NCBI GenBank assembly: GCA_037576215.1
Contig: JBANDB010000017.1
Coordinates: forward strand, 1,364,001 to 1,428,000
Reading direction: 5' to 3'
Source: Armillaria gallica
Taxonomy: Eukaryota; Basidiomycota; Agaricomycetes; Agaricales; Physalacriaceae
DNA: 64,000 nt
The notes beneath the pieces were generated by a model that was given only the letters and a program-made list of their open reading frames with translations, was not told the origin of the DNA and did no database searches. This document shows, in pieces, positions 11,853 to 22,288 of this stretch (positions within the stretch are counted from its first letter, which is position 1; each line of letters starts with the position of its first letter). The translations under genes were made by a program, and so were the position numbers.

Positions 11853-13408
11853 CTACCAAACCGATGTCTGCATCCCATGCTTCCTCAGAGCATCAACTCG
11901 AGACAACGTGTCCGCCCTGAGCTCGCCTCCCTTTCGGATTCCTATAACAGCAGACTTCAATGCTCGCCCTTCGAGCATGTCCATGACGGCACCCTCATCC
12001 GCATGGCCCGACCAGACGAGTTGTAAGTGCGCCAGATTCCGTAGTATCTCCGGTCCTGGATGGCCAAGTTCTTGGATGAATTCCGGGGTAATCAGATGTG
12101 TATCCATCCGTTCGACTATGGATAATCGTTCCAGTTGCGGAACTGTGCGAAAGAGTGAGAGCACTTCGGTGCAGTTGATGGTGACAGTGGTGAGAATAAG
12201 CTCTGTGAGGGGCGAATGCGCGAGGTCGGGGATGCTGTCGAGGCTAACGGTGTATACGAGTGGATCTAAGGGCTCAGAGCAAATCAGCTCCAGAGAAGAG
12301 AGGCGCGGCATCTTTAGTATATGTCGGGAAGAAGAGGAGGTTCCGAACAGTGACGGATTCATGTCCGTATCATGGAGAATGAGTTTGTGGAAGGGTAATT
12401 CAATCGTTTCATAGAAAACCAGTTGACACCTTCGTAGAGTAGCAGTAATGACGTTGGGAAAGTCGACCGGCAATGACGGATATTCCCTGTAATTCACAAG
12501 GTGAAGGTTGACGATTCCATCTCGTTGTAAAGTAAAGGGAGTCTCGACCAAATCTTGCAGAGAGAGACGAAGAGTATGCAACTTTGGAGTGCGCTCGAAC
12601 AGATTAATTAGGTAAACATGATGAGGTTGAGTACAGCACGACAAAGAATGGGCGGAGAGCTCAAGGTATTCCAATTCAGGAAGTTCTAAGGGTTGCGTTG
12701 CGTGTAGTGCGTTTGCGAAAGCGCCGTGAGGGAAATCAATGGCGATGCGCTTCAAGCGCCGTGGGTCCATAGTGGCATTGTGGGGGTAGAACAATGCATC
12801 AAACGGTTTGTAGCCCGGCCGCTGTGGATTATTATGACCATCTGCAGCAGAAACTTGGAGGTTCGACGGAAGGCTCCCAGAGCGCTTGTCGCACAGGACA
12901 CACTTTTTTGAAGTGTGGAGGAAAAGTATCGCAATCAACGTTCGCAAATATGGATGTCCACAGTCGAGGGGATGATAGGCAGATGCTACGCCAATAGAAG
13001 CAAACGGAAGAGAGGTAGAAGGGCGTCGTGGATATGAGCGGCATGTCGTCACGCTCGGAAAATGGGTTGTATGAAACGGAGACACGGAGACATTCGAAAT
13101 ATATCTTGGAGGACGTCACAGGGAAGCCTACGAACGGGAGCAAGAAGGGCTTCCGATGTTTGGATGCAATCACTGAGAGATTGCCTAACGCCTTGAAGCT
13201 TCTCTAAAGCAGATTTCATCCGAGAAATTTCGGCGTCATGCTTGTGGCTTTCTTCCTGCCAGTCAACGATGGCGTTCTAATGGAAATCTTCTTCTGATTC
13301 GCTTATCTGAGCTCCGGAGCGCAGATACATGTTGACATTAAAAGGAAAGGAGGGAGCTTGAACATCCAACGAGTGGCCACAGTTGTCGCAGAGCGTTATA
13401 TTATGCAC
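11853..13408 (-). pseudogene. F-box/LRR-like protein pseudogene
   Basis: This is a full-length but broken member of the intronless F-box family intact at 22289-23839 and 53606-55153. It keeps the N-terminal LCDNCGHS motif, the coiled-coil segment, the F-box start (PVRRLPCDVLQDIF) and the conserved C-terminal block (LQLVWSG...SRVDALRKHGM). Four lesions are visible by comparison with the paralogues: the start codon is GTG (13406-13408); there is a TAG at 13277-13279 where paralogues have a sense codon before NAIVD; a one-base insertion lies in the T run near 13097, inside the F-box; and a frameshift lies in the A run near 12905. The last 1.1 kb is still open (11853-13085), so decay is recent or a truncated product is possible. 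Confidence 0.85.
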
Positions 13409-13409
13409 G

Positions 13410-14780
13410 GTGGGATTCCGTGGGAAACCAACTGAGATGTGGCTGTGTAGGCAATTATGTCATTTCATGTTCCTTATTGGGACCTTGCGCCGACACTAGC
13501 TGCACTTCGCCGGGGAGCAATGTTCTCCTGATACCCACAATTTTACGCCTAGAAAACGCCACTTCAGCGGACAACAAACCTAGAGTGAGAGCCAGCTTGC
13601 CAAACCGAGGAAGAAAGGCAAGGCGCGAACATATAGTTCAGTCGACTTCTCGCAAGGGAGTCCAGAGGCTTAGGTGGGCTGAGCACCATTCTCTAGATCG
13701 ACCAGCTCGCTGATGTATTCACGCGAAGGGTCGCCATCTTATCGTGGATAGTAACTTTGAACGGCAATGACTCTTCATCAAGGGGCTTCGGGAACGGATT
13801 GATCAGCCTTTCACAACCAAAACTATCACTTTTCATTCTCGTCCATCCTCTTGGCCGCTTCCACTCAGAGCGCTCGTTCGATGGCCAGAGCGGCTGCAAA
13901 CACCGGAAAAACGCAGGGCCGAGGGATATTTAGTTGGGACCGACGGTACAAGGCCCGCATGGTCTCGAGTGCATAGACACCAGGCAGTGAAGAGAATAGG
14001 CCTTATTGCGGGAGATATCTAGCACAAAGGGCAACAGTGCTGGTGACGGTCGTCGCCAAAGAGAAAGTCGCGAAAGGGCAGCCAGCCAGTACGATTCACC
14101 TGTATCGCCGTCGTTCAAGGCCGCTCCATTCATCACTTCCGGTCACTACATTCGCCAATAACATGTCGCGGGAAGGCTTAAAGGTCAATAGGGGAAGCAA
14201 ATTGCCCAGATCATGGCAGTACTTGACCCCAACCGAATCTGTACCTTGCTGTACAGCAACATCCTCGCGGTTCAATGGAGGATCACAACGGTATAGGTGC
14301 CGATGTAGGTGTTGCCACGTCTTCTTAGAGACAATCGCTAAAGTTCATTATGTTGCAGGATTAGGTTCATCCCGAGACGCGCAGGCTGGTGCCTCAGGTG
14401 GCCCCGGTGTGGTATCAAAGATACAACGATACACGCGACCTATAAAGCCGCAGCCGTTAGTTTTATCGAGACGTCGACCATGAGAAGTCGATGAGCAATT
14501 CGTTCTTTAGGTAATATATCTTGCTTCATCATGGCTCTCGAGTTGACCTAGCCTTAGAAAGGTGACCCGTCACTTCCACAATGACTGCGCGCAAAAACAC
14601 ATCACCATTGACAAGTCTTGTGGTGGACACAACGAATCGACTAAACACGACAATCTCAAGCTGAAGGTTCGTACCCCGTTGTCCGGAAGACCGTCAGCTA
14701 AGATTACGCATCCTTAGTGCCTATATCTTCTAGATAAATAGCGGATTTTCTATCGCTGATACTGTATATTTCATAATCGT
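13410..14780. other. Intergenic, probably decayed sequence
   Basis: Frames such as 14037-14483 (plus, 148 residues) are Arg/Ser-rich and lack motifs. By position this would correspond to the flank of the decayed GAL80-like copy that follows, but the similarity is too weak to assert. Confidence 0.3.
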
Positions 14781-14799
14781 TGTCGATGGTCCTTAGTAC

Positions 14800-15720
14800 G
14801 TCATGCACTCTCATCGACATTTACATGCTAATCTTTACACCTCCTTAAGCGCTGCCCCAAACGGCATCAGCTTTGCTTATGAAGTGAACAGCACGCTGCA
14901 AGCTGCGATAGTCCCCAACATCTTCGCCCTTCAAGAGTACCTCCGAGGCCTTGGCCTCGTCTGCCTTGTCATTTTTCCCAACCCTCGCCTCCCTGCCGTG
15001 CACCTATAATTGTGTGAACTTGTACACACCACCAAAGCTACTGCGGTCGGGTCGCTTTCAAACTTGATGGCTCTTGGTCTCGCCAACTGCCGCCGCAATT
15101 ATTAACGCGGGTGTCTCCATCTCATCTCACCGATGCAAGCACAGCTCAGTGCGACGAATATTGCCAGCTTGGATGACCAATCACCGCGTAGTGTGCTGAG
15201 AACCCGCAGCCGCGGACAACGCGGGAGACGTACATATATAACTCAAGGCATTGAAAAATGACGTCGAGGAATGGCACCCTGTATACTGTTGGTCCCGCCT
15301 GACGTATGCGAACGAGTCGCTCCCGTCTACCGTATATCAAGACTGTACCCACCATATTGGTTGGCAGAACACTCATGATTCGCCAGCATAGCTACCTCTT
15401 CACCCGCAAAGAGAGGAATTTCTCCCGTTGATAGATGCCCTTTTCCTTCGTCAGGGCAGCCAGGAGTTTTGTCTCCTCAGGCCCCTCCCAGCAGACCGTT
15501 CGATGAAGAGATCTGCTGCTATTTTCTCCGACACGACAATCAAGCATGTGCTTCGGCTGTAGTCTCGGCGGTCGCATGCTCGGCCTTGGCCATGCGTCTG
15601 AGAAGGAGATCCGGATTTTGAATACAACAAGGAATTTTTATTCGGACGGGAGTGGGACTGCAAAAGGGTGGTAGTACGAGATGCATCGACGTCCGACTTA
15701 GGACTGTGCATCCTACCCGA
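14800..15720 (-). pseudogene. Heavily decayed GAL80-like oxidoreductase, third copy
   Basis: The stretch aligns collinearly with the intact GAL80-like genes at 28082-29249 and 43074-44241. The C-terminal end matches at 14810-15000. The segment coding for the EWPAGRGLKETK region matches at about 15440-15540 (CCAGCAGACCGTTCGATGAA versus CCAGCCGGCCACTCGATGAA). The N-terminal part matches at about 15655-15700 (GGTGGTAGTACGAGATGC versus GGGGTGGTACGAGATGC). No reading frame remains open; there are many stops and gaps. It shows that the gene was present at least three times. Confidence 0.75.
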
Positions 15721-16560
15721 ATCCGTGTTGTTGTATAGAGTAAACTGCTGATGTCAAGTCGTCATGCTCGGGAGATGGCTCGTGCATCACGAGGAAAGCA
15801 TCGCTCTCGTTCTCCTTGAGCCGCGCGCGTCTTTCAGTGAACATGCCGGCGCTTTAACAGCCATGTACAGTTGATGTTGACGGGCCATCATTAAGTCTAT
15901 TGGTTTATGCCTTACCTACCCGAGGGATAGTCTGTATGGCACTTTCTTTTCGAACATGTAGCTCTGGAGTACAAAATTCCGCCCTATGTTGACATTACTC
16001 TTTACCAGCTTCGGCTCGCCGGTTTTCGTGAAGGCGGCGCGAGAGCTCGGCATCGTGCAACATTACCTTGTCATTAGCTTGTTCTTGCTGACGGGAGGGC
16101 ATTAGGGCGGCATACTGCACATCAATCCTTGTGTCGGGGGTTATGTAGTACTTGACCTGTATCACCAAGATGGAGCATCCACCAGCTTCGACCTAATAGA
16201 CGACAAGTAGAATGTCCTCTTCTTAAAAAAGGATAATAGATTAACGTGTAACGTCGCAATATTTTAGCGGTCAACTCGTGTACTCGCCAACGTCATTGGC
16301 ATGCCAATCCGCTAGTCAGAAGGCCTCTGCTGTGCAGGGTATACGAGGACCCCGGATAATACCCTATGAATCCTGAGCCCCGTTCGGACAGGTTTCAACC
16401 AAATTGACGGTCTAACCCTCGTCAAAAGTCTGGACAAAGGGGACCAACTGGCAGTCAACCCAGGACACTAAATGATCTATCCACCGCATCATTATTCATT
16501 ACTATGGAGAATACGAGCGATATGTGTACCGTACTTTTAATATGACTGCGTACAAGCTCC
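15721..16560. other. Intergenic, nothing recognised
   Basis: No open frame of note and no clear repeat terminus. Confidence 0.4.
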
Positions 16561-16564
16561 AGTT

Positions 16565-17863
16565 TTATCGTAGACCTTCGGCGTCATCGTCATCGTTATC
16601 CAACATTTTCATTGCCATCAAGTCTGATGGTGGCACCGACTCCACACACTTCGCTAGCGCATCGAGAGCCTCATGTATATCAGGCCTTTTGCCAGGATCG
16701 TCAACGGACATAGTTTGAAACACCTCGACGGCCGATGGTAGACCGACCTTCGGCCACAACATTAATCACACATAAGTACATTGCAAGCAAGTTCTCACCT
16801 TGAATCGCAGTATATCCGTGGCGAGCTGCCACACATCCAATCGAAATGGACAGTACACCGTGTCAGGAATTTCGAGTTCTGGAGCTAACGGGCGTTGATA
16901 CCAGGATCGGTCTGGTACGGGGAAGGTGTTGGTCACATGCTCCTTCTCGTCGTTCGAGAACTGTATGGCAGTCTCAAAATCGATGATATACACTCGCGGT
17001 CTAGTGAACACCTTGTATCCACTCTGAGGATACCATTCCATAATAAAATTCGACAGAAAGAGGTCCTGTTCGTAGTCAGCAGCTGAAAAAAAGCATTGGT
17101 ACACCCATAACGCACCCGATGCGCAATGCCATTTCGGTGCAGATACGCGACGCCCTGCCAGTGGTTCGTCAATAAAACTCCAAACGAAAACGAGGGCCAT
17201 TTACCTCAAAAGCTTGCAGCAGCAAGTGCATTATATGATCGACCGAGTTCAAGGAACCGAGGTGCATTGCCCCAGACAAATTGGGTCCCTTCAGCAGGGG
17301 GAACACTCCGAATACGATGTTGCCAAAGTGAAGCTCGTCAAGGAGAGGTAAGATGTGGTTGTTCTCAGTCAAGATATGACGAGATCTCGACAATGACCTC
17401 ACGATATTCAGATCGTTTTGACCGACGTTTTTGTGAACCATAACTCGAAGGAGCTTGTCACCGCCTCGAGGACAGTAACAGGCATTCATGAGTCCGTTCT
17501 ATGAAGAAATAAGCGCGTATACATCGACATTGGACCGGGACATACCGACGCTCTGAACTGTCGTAGAAGAATGGTTTTTATAGATGGCGAGGGTAGGAAT
17601 TTAAACCCGTTGCATATGGTAGGTTCATCCTCTCGGTCCGGCGCATAAAGATCCCTGCCGATGCTGTCATCCCACAGTCGATATCCACGCTCCGCAAAGA
17701 ACTCTCGAAATTTGCGCCAAGTTGCTGTGTACGCGTCCCCGTCCAGGGATCTCCAAATTTCGTAGTCCTCGGGCAGGTCGTCAACAGCTTCGTTATCTTG
17801 AGTTTCTGGTGGCGCTTCTGCCGCCTTCCCGGACTCGGGGATGCTCTGATATTTGTCTGACAT
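16565..17863 (-). CDS. Fungal protein kinase-like domain protein (366 aa, 5 exons)
   Basis: Exons on the minus strand: 17863-17546, 17498-17205, 17154-17116, 17065-16799 and 16747-16565; introns are 46-51 bp with GT-AG ends and all phases are 0. The N-terminal third (DLPEDYEIWRSLDGDAYTAT) is the conserved segment found in front of many mushroom kinase-like proteins. The kinase fold is shown by the catalytic loop YLHRNGIAHRDLFLSN, created only when exons 3 and 4 are joined, a metal-binding-loop equivalent IIDFE, and LAPELE as the APE motif. The glycine of DFG is replaced by glutamate, so activity is uncertain. The glycine-rich loop is not obvious. An acidic tail (NDDDDAE) ends the protein. Substrate and pathway are unknown. 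A broken copy of its N-terminus lies 1.5 kb away at 19.3 kb on the other strand. Confidence 0.8.
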
Positions 17864-18226
17864 CCTCGATTAGTACACATCCAGAAACTTAGTGAGTGTC
17901 CCTACTGCTGTCCATAGCACAGTAGAGATTGTTATTATGCGACAGAGGACTGCAGTCCATCAACAGGACATCAGATTGACAGGCTTGGAGTGGTTGTGAA
18001 TGCCGTGTGGTGGACGACGTTCCCACGAAATATTCTGGCTCCGATTAAAACGTTCGGTATCCCGCCGTTGAAAATACATATACTCACCTTTGCAGCTTGT
18101 TTGCAAGTAGCACGACTTGGAGAGGCCTAGTCATCCCCTATGGTAAGGGCTCTGGGAGTACTTAGACGGCGCTATACCAAGGATTAAGATAAACCGGTGC
18201 TGCACTATCGAGCACAATATTAAGTA

Positions 18227-18859
18227 CAGTCATCACCCGGTCCGTTGTACAGGCAAATTTCCAGTGGATTTCAAAGCCTCCCTTGTCCACATTTCATTCA
18301 GAAAAGTATGTCATAATGTCAATTATATATTTAAGAGTGTACATTATGAGTTTTGGGTGATTCCGTATTGATTTGATAGTGTGGCGAATTTTTTTGACGA
18401 AAGTCCAAATTTACCGGTCACCGGGACCTCTGTACACCGGTTTCCGTGCGCCAAATTTGTGCCACTGTTTCCTGATTTGGACTAATTTCTCACGGCTCTG
18501 AAGAGTAGTTCTGACTCGTTTTGCCTCTAGCATCACAACGAGTAGTCTCTGGCCCATGGTTCCGCAGGAGAAATCTGTCCTTATAGCTGGTAAAACAATC
18601 TTAGATGCAAATTTATGCAACCTAATACCCTCACCCTTGTCTAATTCTGTATTTGTGTTTTTCCGAAATTCATATCAGTCACTATTGATTTTTTCCTGAC
18701 CGGTATAAGCCTCCTTGACTTCATTTCCATTGGTAATATGATGGCCTATATTGTATTCTATAACATAAAAATAAAATCAGAACCATAATGCAGCAGAAAG
18801 AGGTGCTATATTCAAATGTACAAAGGAATAGTGGTGTACAACGGACCGGGTGATGACTG
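18227..18859. mobile_element. MITE (633 bp) with perfect 25-bp TIRs and TA target duplication
   Basis: The left terminus 18227-18251 (CAGTCATCACCCGG...TTGTACA) is a perfect inverted copy of 18835-18859. Each end is flanked by TA (18225-18226 and 18860-18861). CAGT ends with TA duplication are typical of the Tc1/mariner superfamily. The interior is AT-rich with CCGGT motifs and a 69-codon minus-strand frame without transposase motifs, so the element is non-autonomous. The perfect repeats imply a fairly recent insertion. Confidence 0.85.
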
Positions 18860-18861
18860 TA

Positions 18862-19300
18862 AGACATCAATTTCAAAGCTGATAGGAAACTGTAGGGGTA
18901 GAAAAAGGGTAGCAGGTCGCCCTTCGGAGACACGTTGATCGATGACGCATAACAATGTTTGAAATTATGTCGAGAACTATTTCTCAAGTTACTTAAAACG
19001 GAGCTTGAAATGTTACGGGCTGGGTCAGGCTGGATCCTGGCCCAACGCCGATGCCGCTTGTTGCCGAGACGGCTTACTATTCTTCACGCACGTACTAAAG
19101 CGACGCAGTGTCGATCATCCTTCTAACCAACTTCGAACTGTCGTATAGATGGGTGTCAAAATTGTAGCCATTCCAATCATATCTGGCGCAATTGGCGTAA
19201 TAACAACCTATCTTGCCCTGCTATGGATGACGCCAGTACTTTCCTCTCCTGGCCCGATGGCATGAATCGACTCGATAGTACTAATTCAGTTCACTAACAT
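18862..19300. other. Intergenic, nothing recognised
   Basis: Short spacer between the MITE and the kinase fragment; no coding signal. Confidence 0.4.
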
Positions 19301-19309
19301 ACCAGCCTC

Positions 19310-19570
19310 GCTGACAAAAGTGACAGAAAGAATCCAGTGACTGCCGGAATTCCCGATGGCCTCCCCAATAGCTACGAATCCTGGAGAAAATTGGACAGTG
19401 CGGCGTACAAGACAACTTGGAAATTTTTTCATGCCTTTTTCGTGCAATATGGATATCACCTTTGTGAGGCCTTGGAGGGAGTATTTGAAAGGAATCTGAC
19501 TTATCCAGAAGAGTGCTTTAGCTACGAAGTACCCATTGGTTTGCAAATCGCGCATCGTCCTACTCCGTAA
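19310..19570 (+). pseudogene. N-terminal fragment of a kinase-like protein
   Basis: The plus-strand translation around GLPNSYESWRKLDSAAYKTT matches the N-terminal segment of the kinase-like gene at 16565-17863 (DLPEDYEIWRSLDGDAYTAT) and continues with a similar F..FF...GY.L pattern. The frame stops at 19568-19570 and the kinase core does not follow. The divergence argues for an old paralogue rather than a recent copy. Confidence 0.7.
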
Positions 19571-19619
19571 GCGAATCGTACTCCGGTTTTGTTCGACGTG
19601 ACTGATATTAGACACTGTA

Positions 19620-20540
19620 ATGAGGTTAGAGACAGGAAATCACCGACAGTCCAATTACCCAAGGACTCAGGAAGGATATTTCTCATACCATTTCTGCCGT
19701 AGGCTGCCCCAGTTTTGTCGTCTAGGCTACTGGGACGAGGCCCAGAAGCGAGCTAGAAGTTCTACTGAAGCTGCTATCGGACGTGTACCACTAGCTCAGA
19801 AAGGTTCGAATCCATGCCTCCGTGCTTGCTTTGTATTGATTTTTTACGCTCCTCGAAAAAATGTGGATTTATTTGTTTTTGAAGTTCGAGCTGGAAGGTT
19901 TTTCCTGTCCTTGCTGGCGCAACTCCAGTAGTCTACGGGCGGACCGAATAGCTGGCTGATTAGTGAGCAGCGGTGCCATCTCCTGCAAAGCTCCATATCA
20001 TGAGCTTCGAACTATCTCGAAACAAAAGTAAATAATGACGCTTCTCCGTACAAGGAGAATGCAACCAGACAGCCTTGATGCACGACTCGTGAGTCTATAT
20101 GGTCTCATCATCTAATAATAATACTGCGAGATTGCAGAATAATTATCAGAACATCATTGGGACATCAATCTCTTGTTGCTGGACCCTGGCAGCTAGATCA
20201 AAGGCCATGCTGCGCAGGGCTGCGCATTGCGTACCGATCAAGGCATAGATGACAAGTTATAACTCATTTAGAATGCTCGAGCGGCTTCTCAGCTTCGAAT
20301 ACTACGGATGCGTACTGAACGCAGCTGCAGTTAAAACGAGTCTTTGTCCAACTGCTTTCCCGATCGTCGCTCTGATGAACAACACGATGCTAAATTCGGC
20401 CATACCCCACAACGTCGAGGATCGATTCGTTCACCACCACTCCATTCTCTTCTATTCTCGACGCGCAAGCTGCGGAATTCGTAAAAAGTTTGACTAAGAG
20501 TCAAATTCTAGGTTCAGTCAGCACATGGTAGCTATCTGAC
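19620..20540. other. Intergenic upstream of the O-methyltransferase
   Basis: Small frames only. A GGTTCGAATCC box-B-like string at about 19803 has no tRNA fold around it. Confidence 0.4.
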
Positions 20541-20546
20541 GGACTG

Positions 20547-20556
20547 CATATAAAGG
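20547..20556 (+). promoter_or_regulatory. TATA box of the O-methyltransferase gene
   Basis: CATATAAAGG lies about 65 bp upstream of the start codon, a usual distance for fungal core promoters. Confidence 0.55.
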
Positions 20557-20615
20557 CGACTCTCCCGGAACTACTCGACCAGTACACATTTCACTCGTAT
20601 CATCGACAATCTCCA

Positions 20616-21792
20616 ATGTCTGAATTACCACAAGAATCACAAGAACCACAAGGACCACGTAGACCACACGGACGTGGTGGACGACGTGGGCACCACGGTT
20701 CACACTCACGCAGTCCATCTCCAGCGTTGGAAGGACAAGAACCGCGTAGACACCATGGACGACATGGGCACCACGGTTCACACTCACACAGTCCATCTTC
20801 AGCGGTAGAAGGACAAGAAGAACCACGTAGACACCATGGACGACATGGGCACCACGGTTCACACGGGCACAGTCCATCTCCAGCGTTGGAAGGACAACAA
20901 GAACCACGTGGACCTGGACATCGTCATGGCGGACCGCACCGCGGTGGACCACACGGGCGCAGAGGGCGACCTCCCACCACCGCCTCCGACTGGGAACGAT
21001 CTGACAACTTCCATAACTCCCACCTGTTGCAAAAGGACGAGGCTCTCGACGCCGCGATTCAGAACAGCGAGGCAAATGGCTTGCCGCCCATTTCTGTTAG
21101 CCCTGCCCAGGGACAACTCTTGTATCTGTTGGCAAAGTCTATTGGCGCGAAGAGAATCTTGGAAGTGGGTACGCTTGGAGGGTGTGTGGTCTAGATTTTG
21201 TTCCTTAGCGGAGTCATCTTAATCCTTACTAGGTATTCCACCATCCACCTTGCGAGGGCGCTCCCAGATGATGGGAAGGTCATTACTTTAGAGCTGAACG
21301 AGCACCACGCCAAAGTATGCAAGTTTGGTTTCCAAGTCATGAAACCGACTCACATGTTATGCCCCAGGTCGCAACGGAGAATATCACCAAAGCAGGATTA
21401 GCGTCTAAAGTTGATATCATTGTCGGCTCCGCCCTTGATTCGCTTGAAAAGATTGACCCGGAACCGAAATTCGATTTTGCTTTCATCGACGCCGATAAGA
21501 CTAATATGTTGAAATACTTCACTGAATCTAAGCGACTTCTGCGTAAAGGAGGGGCTATCGTATGTCGATTCTTTTTTGTCTTTTTTTCCTCTTGGCTCAA
21601 GCGCATTAACAGTTCGTGGACAATGTTGTTCGAGATGGACGTACCGCGGATCCTGCTGATACCAGTGAATTTACCGCTGGTGTGAAGCAGTTCATTGTGG
21701 CGATGAAAGACGATGAGGAAGTTGAGGCGACTACAATTGGCACTGTTAGTGGGAAAGGATATGATGGGTTTTTGTATGCTGTTAAGAAGTAA
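20616..21792 (+). CDS. SAM-dependent O-methyltransferase, CCoAOMT/COMT type, with His-rich repeat extension
   Basis: Four exons, 20616-21181, 21233-21314, 21368-21559 and 21613-21792, give 339 residues; the introns are 51-53 bp GT-AG. Residues about 1-125 are a low-complexity extension rich in His, Gly, Ser, Pro and Arg with three repeats. The rest is a cation-dependent class-I O-methyltransferase (Methyltransf_3 family). SAM-binding motif I is EVGTLGGYSTIHLAR, completed by splicing exons 1 and 2. FDFAFIDADKTNM carries the metal and SAM-binding aspartates, and GGAIFVDNVVRDG, across exons 3 and 4, carries the second Asp-Asn metal pair. The C-terminus IGTVSGKGYDGFLYAVK is the usual end of the family. 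It should methylate a catechol-like hydroxyl using SAM; the real substrate is unknown. No signal peptide is visible. The extension is unusual for the family and could bind metal ions. Confidence 0.9.
20688..20930 (+). repeat. In-frame coding minisatellite in the O-methyltransferase
   Basis: Three copies of a 78-81 bp unit start at 20688, about 20766 and about 20847. They encode GHHGSHSxSPSxAxEGQ followed by EPRRHHGRH-like residues. Unit lengths are multiples of three, so copy-number change keeps the frame. The antisense strand is also open through the array. Confidence 0.85.
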
Positions 21793-22288
21793 GACTGTCT
21801 GTGTGCTGAATGAACTGGGGGTCGCATGCAGAATATAGTTCACGTTTGTAATATACAGATCCTTATGCTCAGAGAGAGTATTTCCGAGCTAAGTAGTTGT
21901 CTTCTTCGCGATGCATCAAGAGCTGGGAGTTATGGCGGCCGCGGTTGCGAATGTATGAGTCGATCTGCGGGATTAGCCGCGTCCGAGTCTTAGCCACTCC
22001 ACACATTCTCTTCAAACTCTTTCACCTCTTCAGTAGCTTGGCAAGTCCGGCTCATTATATACTCGCGGAACTCGTATCAACTCTAGCACACGTGCTCATC
22101 TCCAAATCATTCCTTCAATCTCTGGCTACTTAAAACCGGTCTTGTTCCAGGGCCATTCAAAACATTTGACGGTCACCAAAAACCGCTTTTGGTCCTCGTA
22201 TTATACTGACTGGACGTAGCCTTTATGTAGGTATACCTTCGACTGCCCTTTGTCCGTCTATTCTAACTGTGTCAAGCCAGCAGCCCAG

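Noticed and set aside
19795..19830. Box-B-like GGTTCGAATCC suggesting a tRNA
   Set aside because: No acceptor, D or anticodon stems could be formed around it.
20518..21075. 185-codon minus-strand ORF over the O-methyltransferase
   Set aside because: It is open only because the His-rich repeat is open on both strands; it has biased, motif-free composition.
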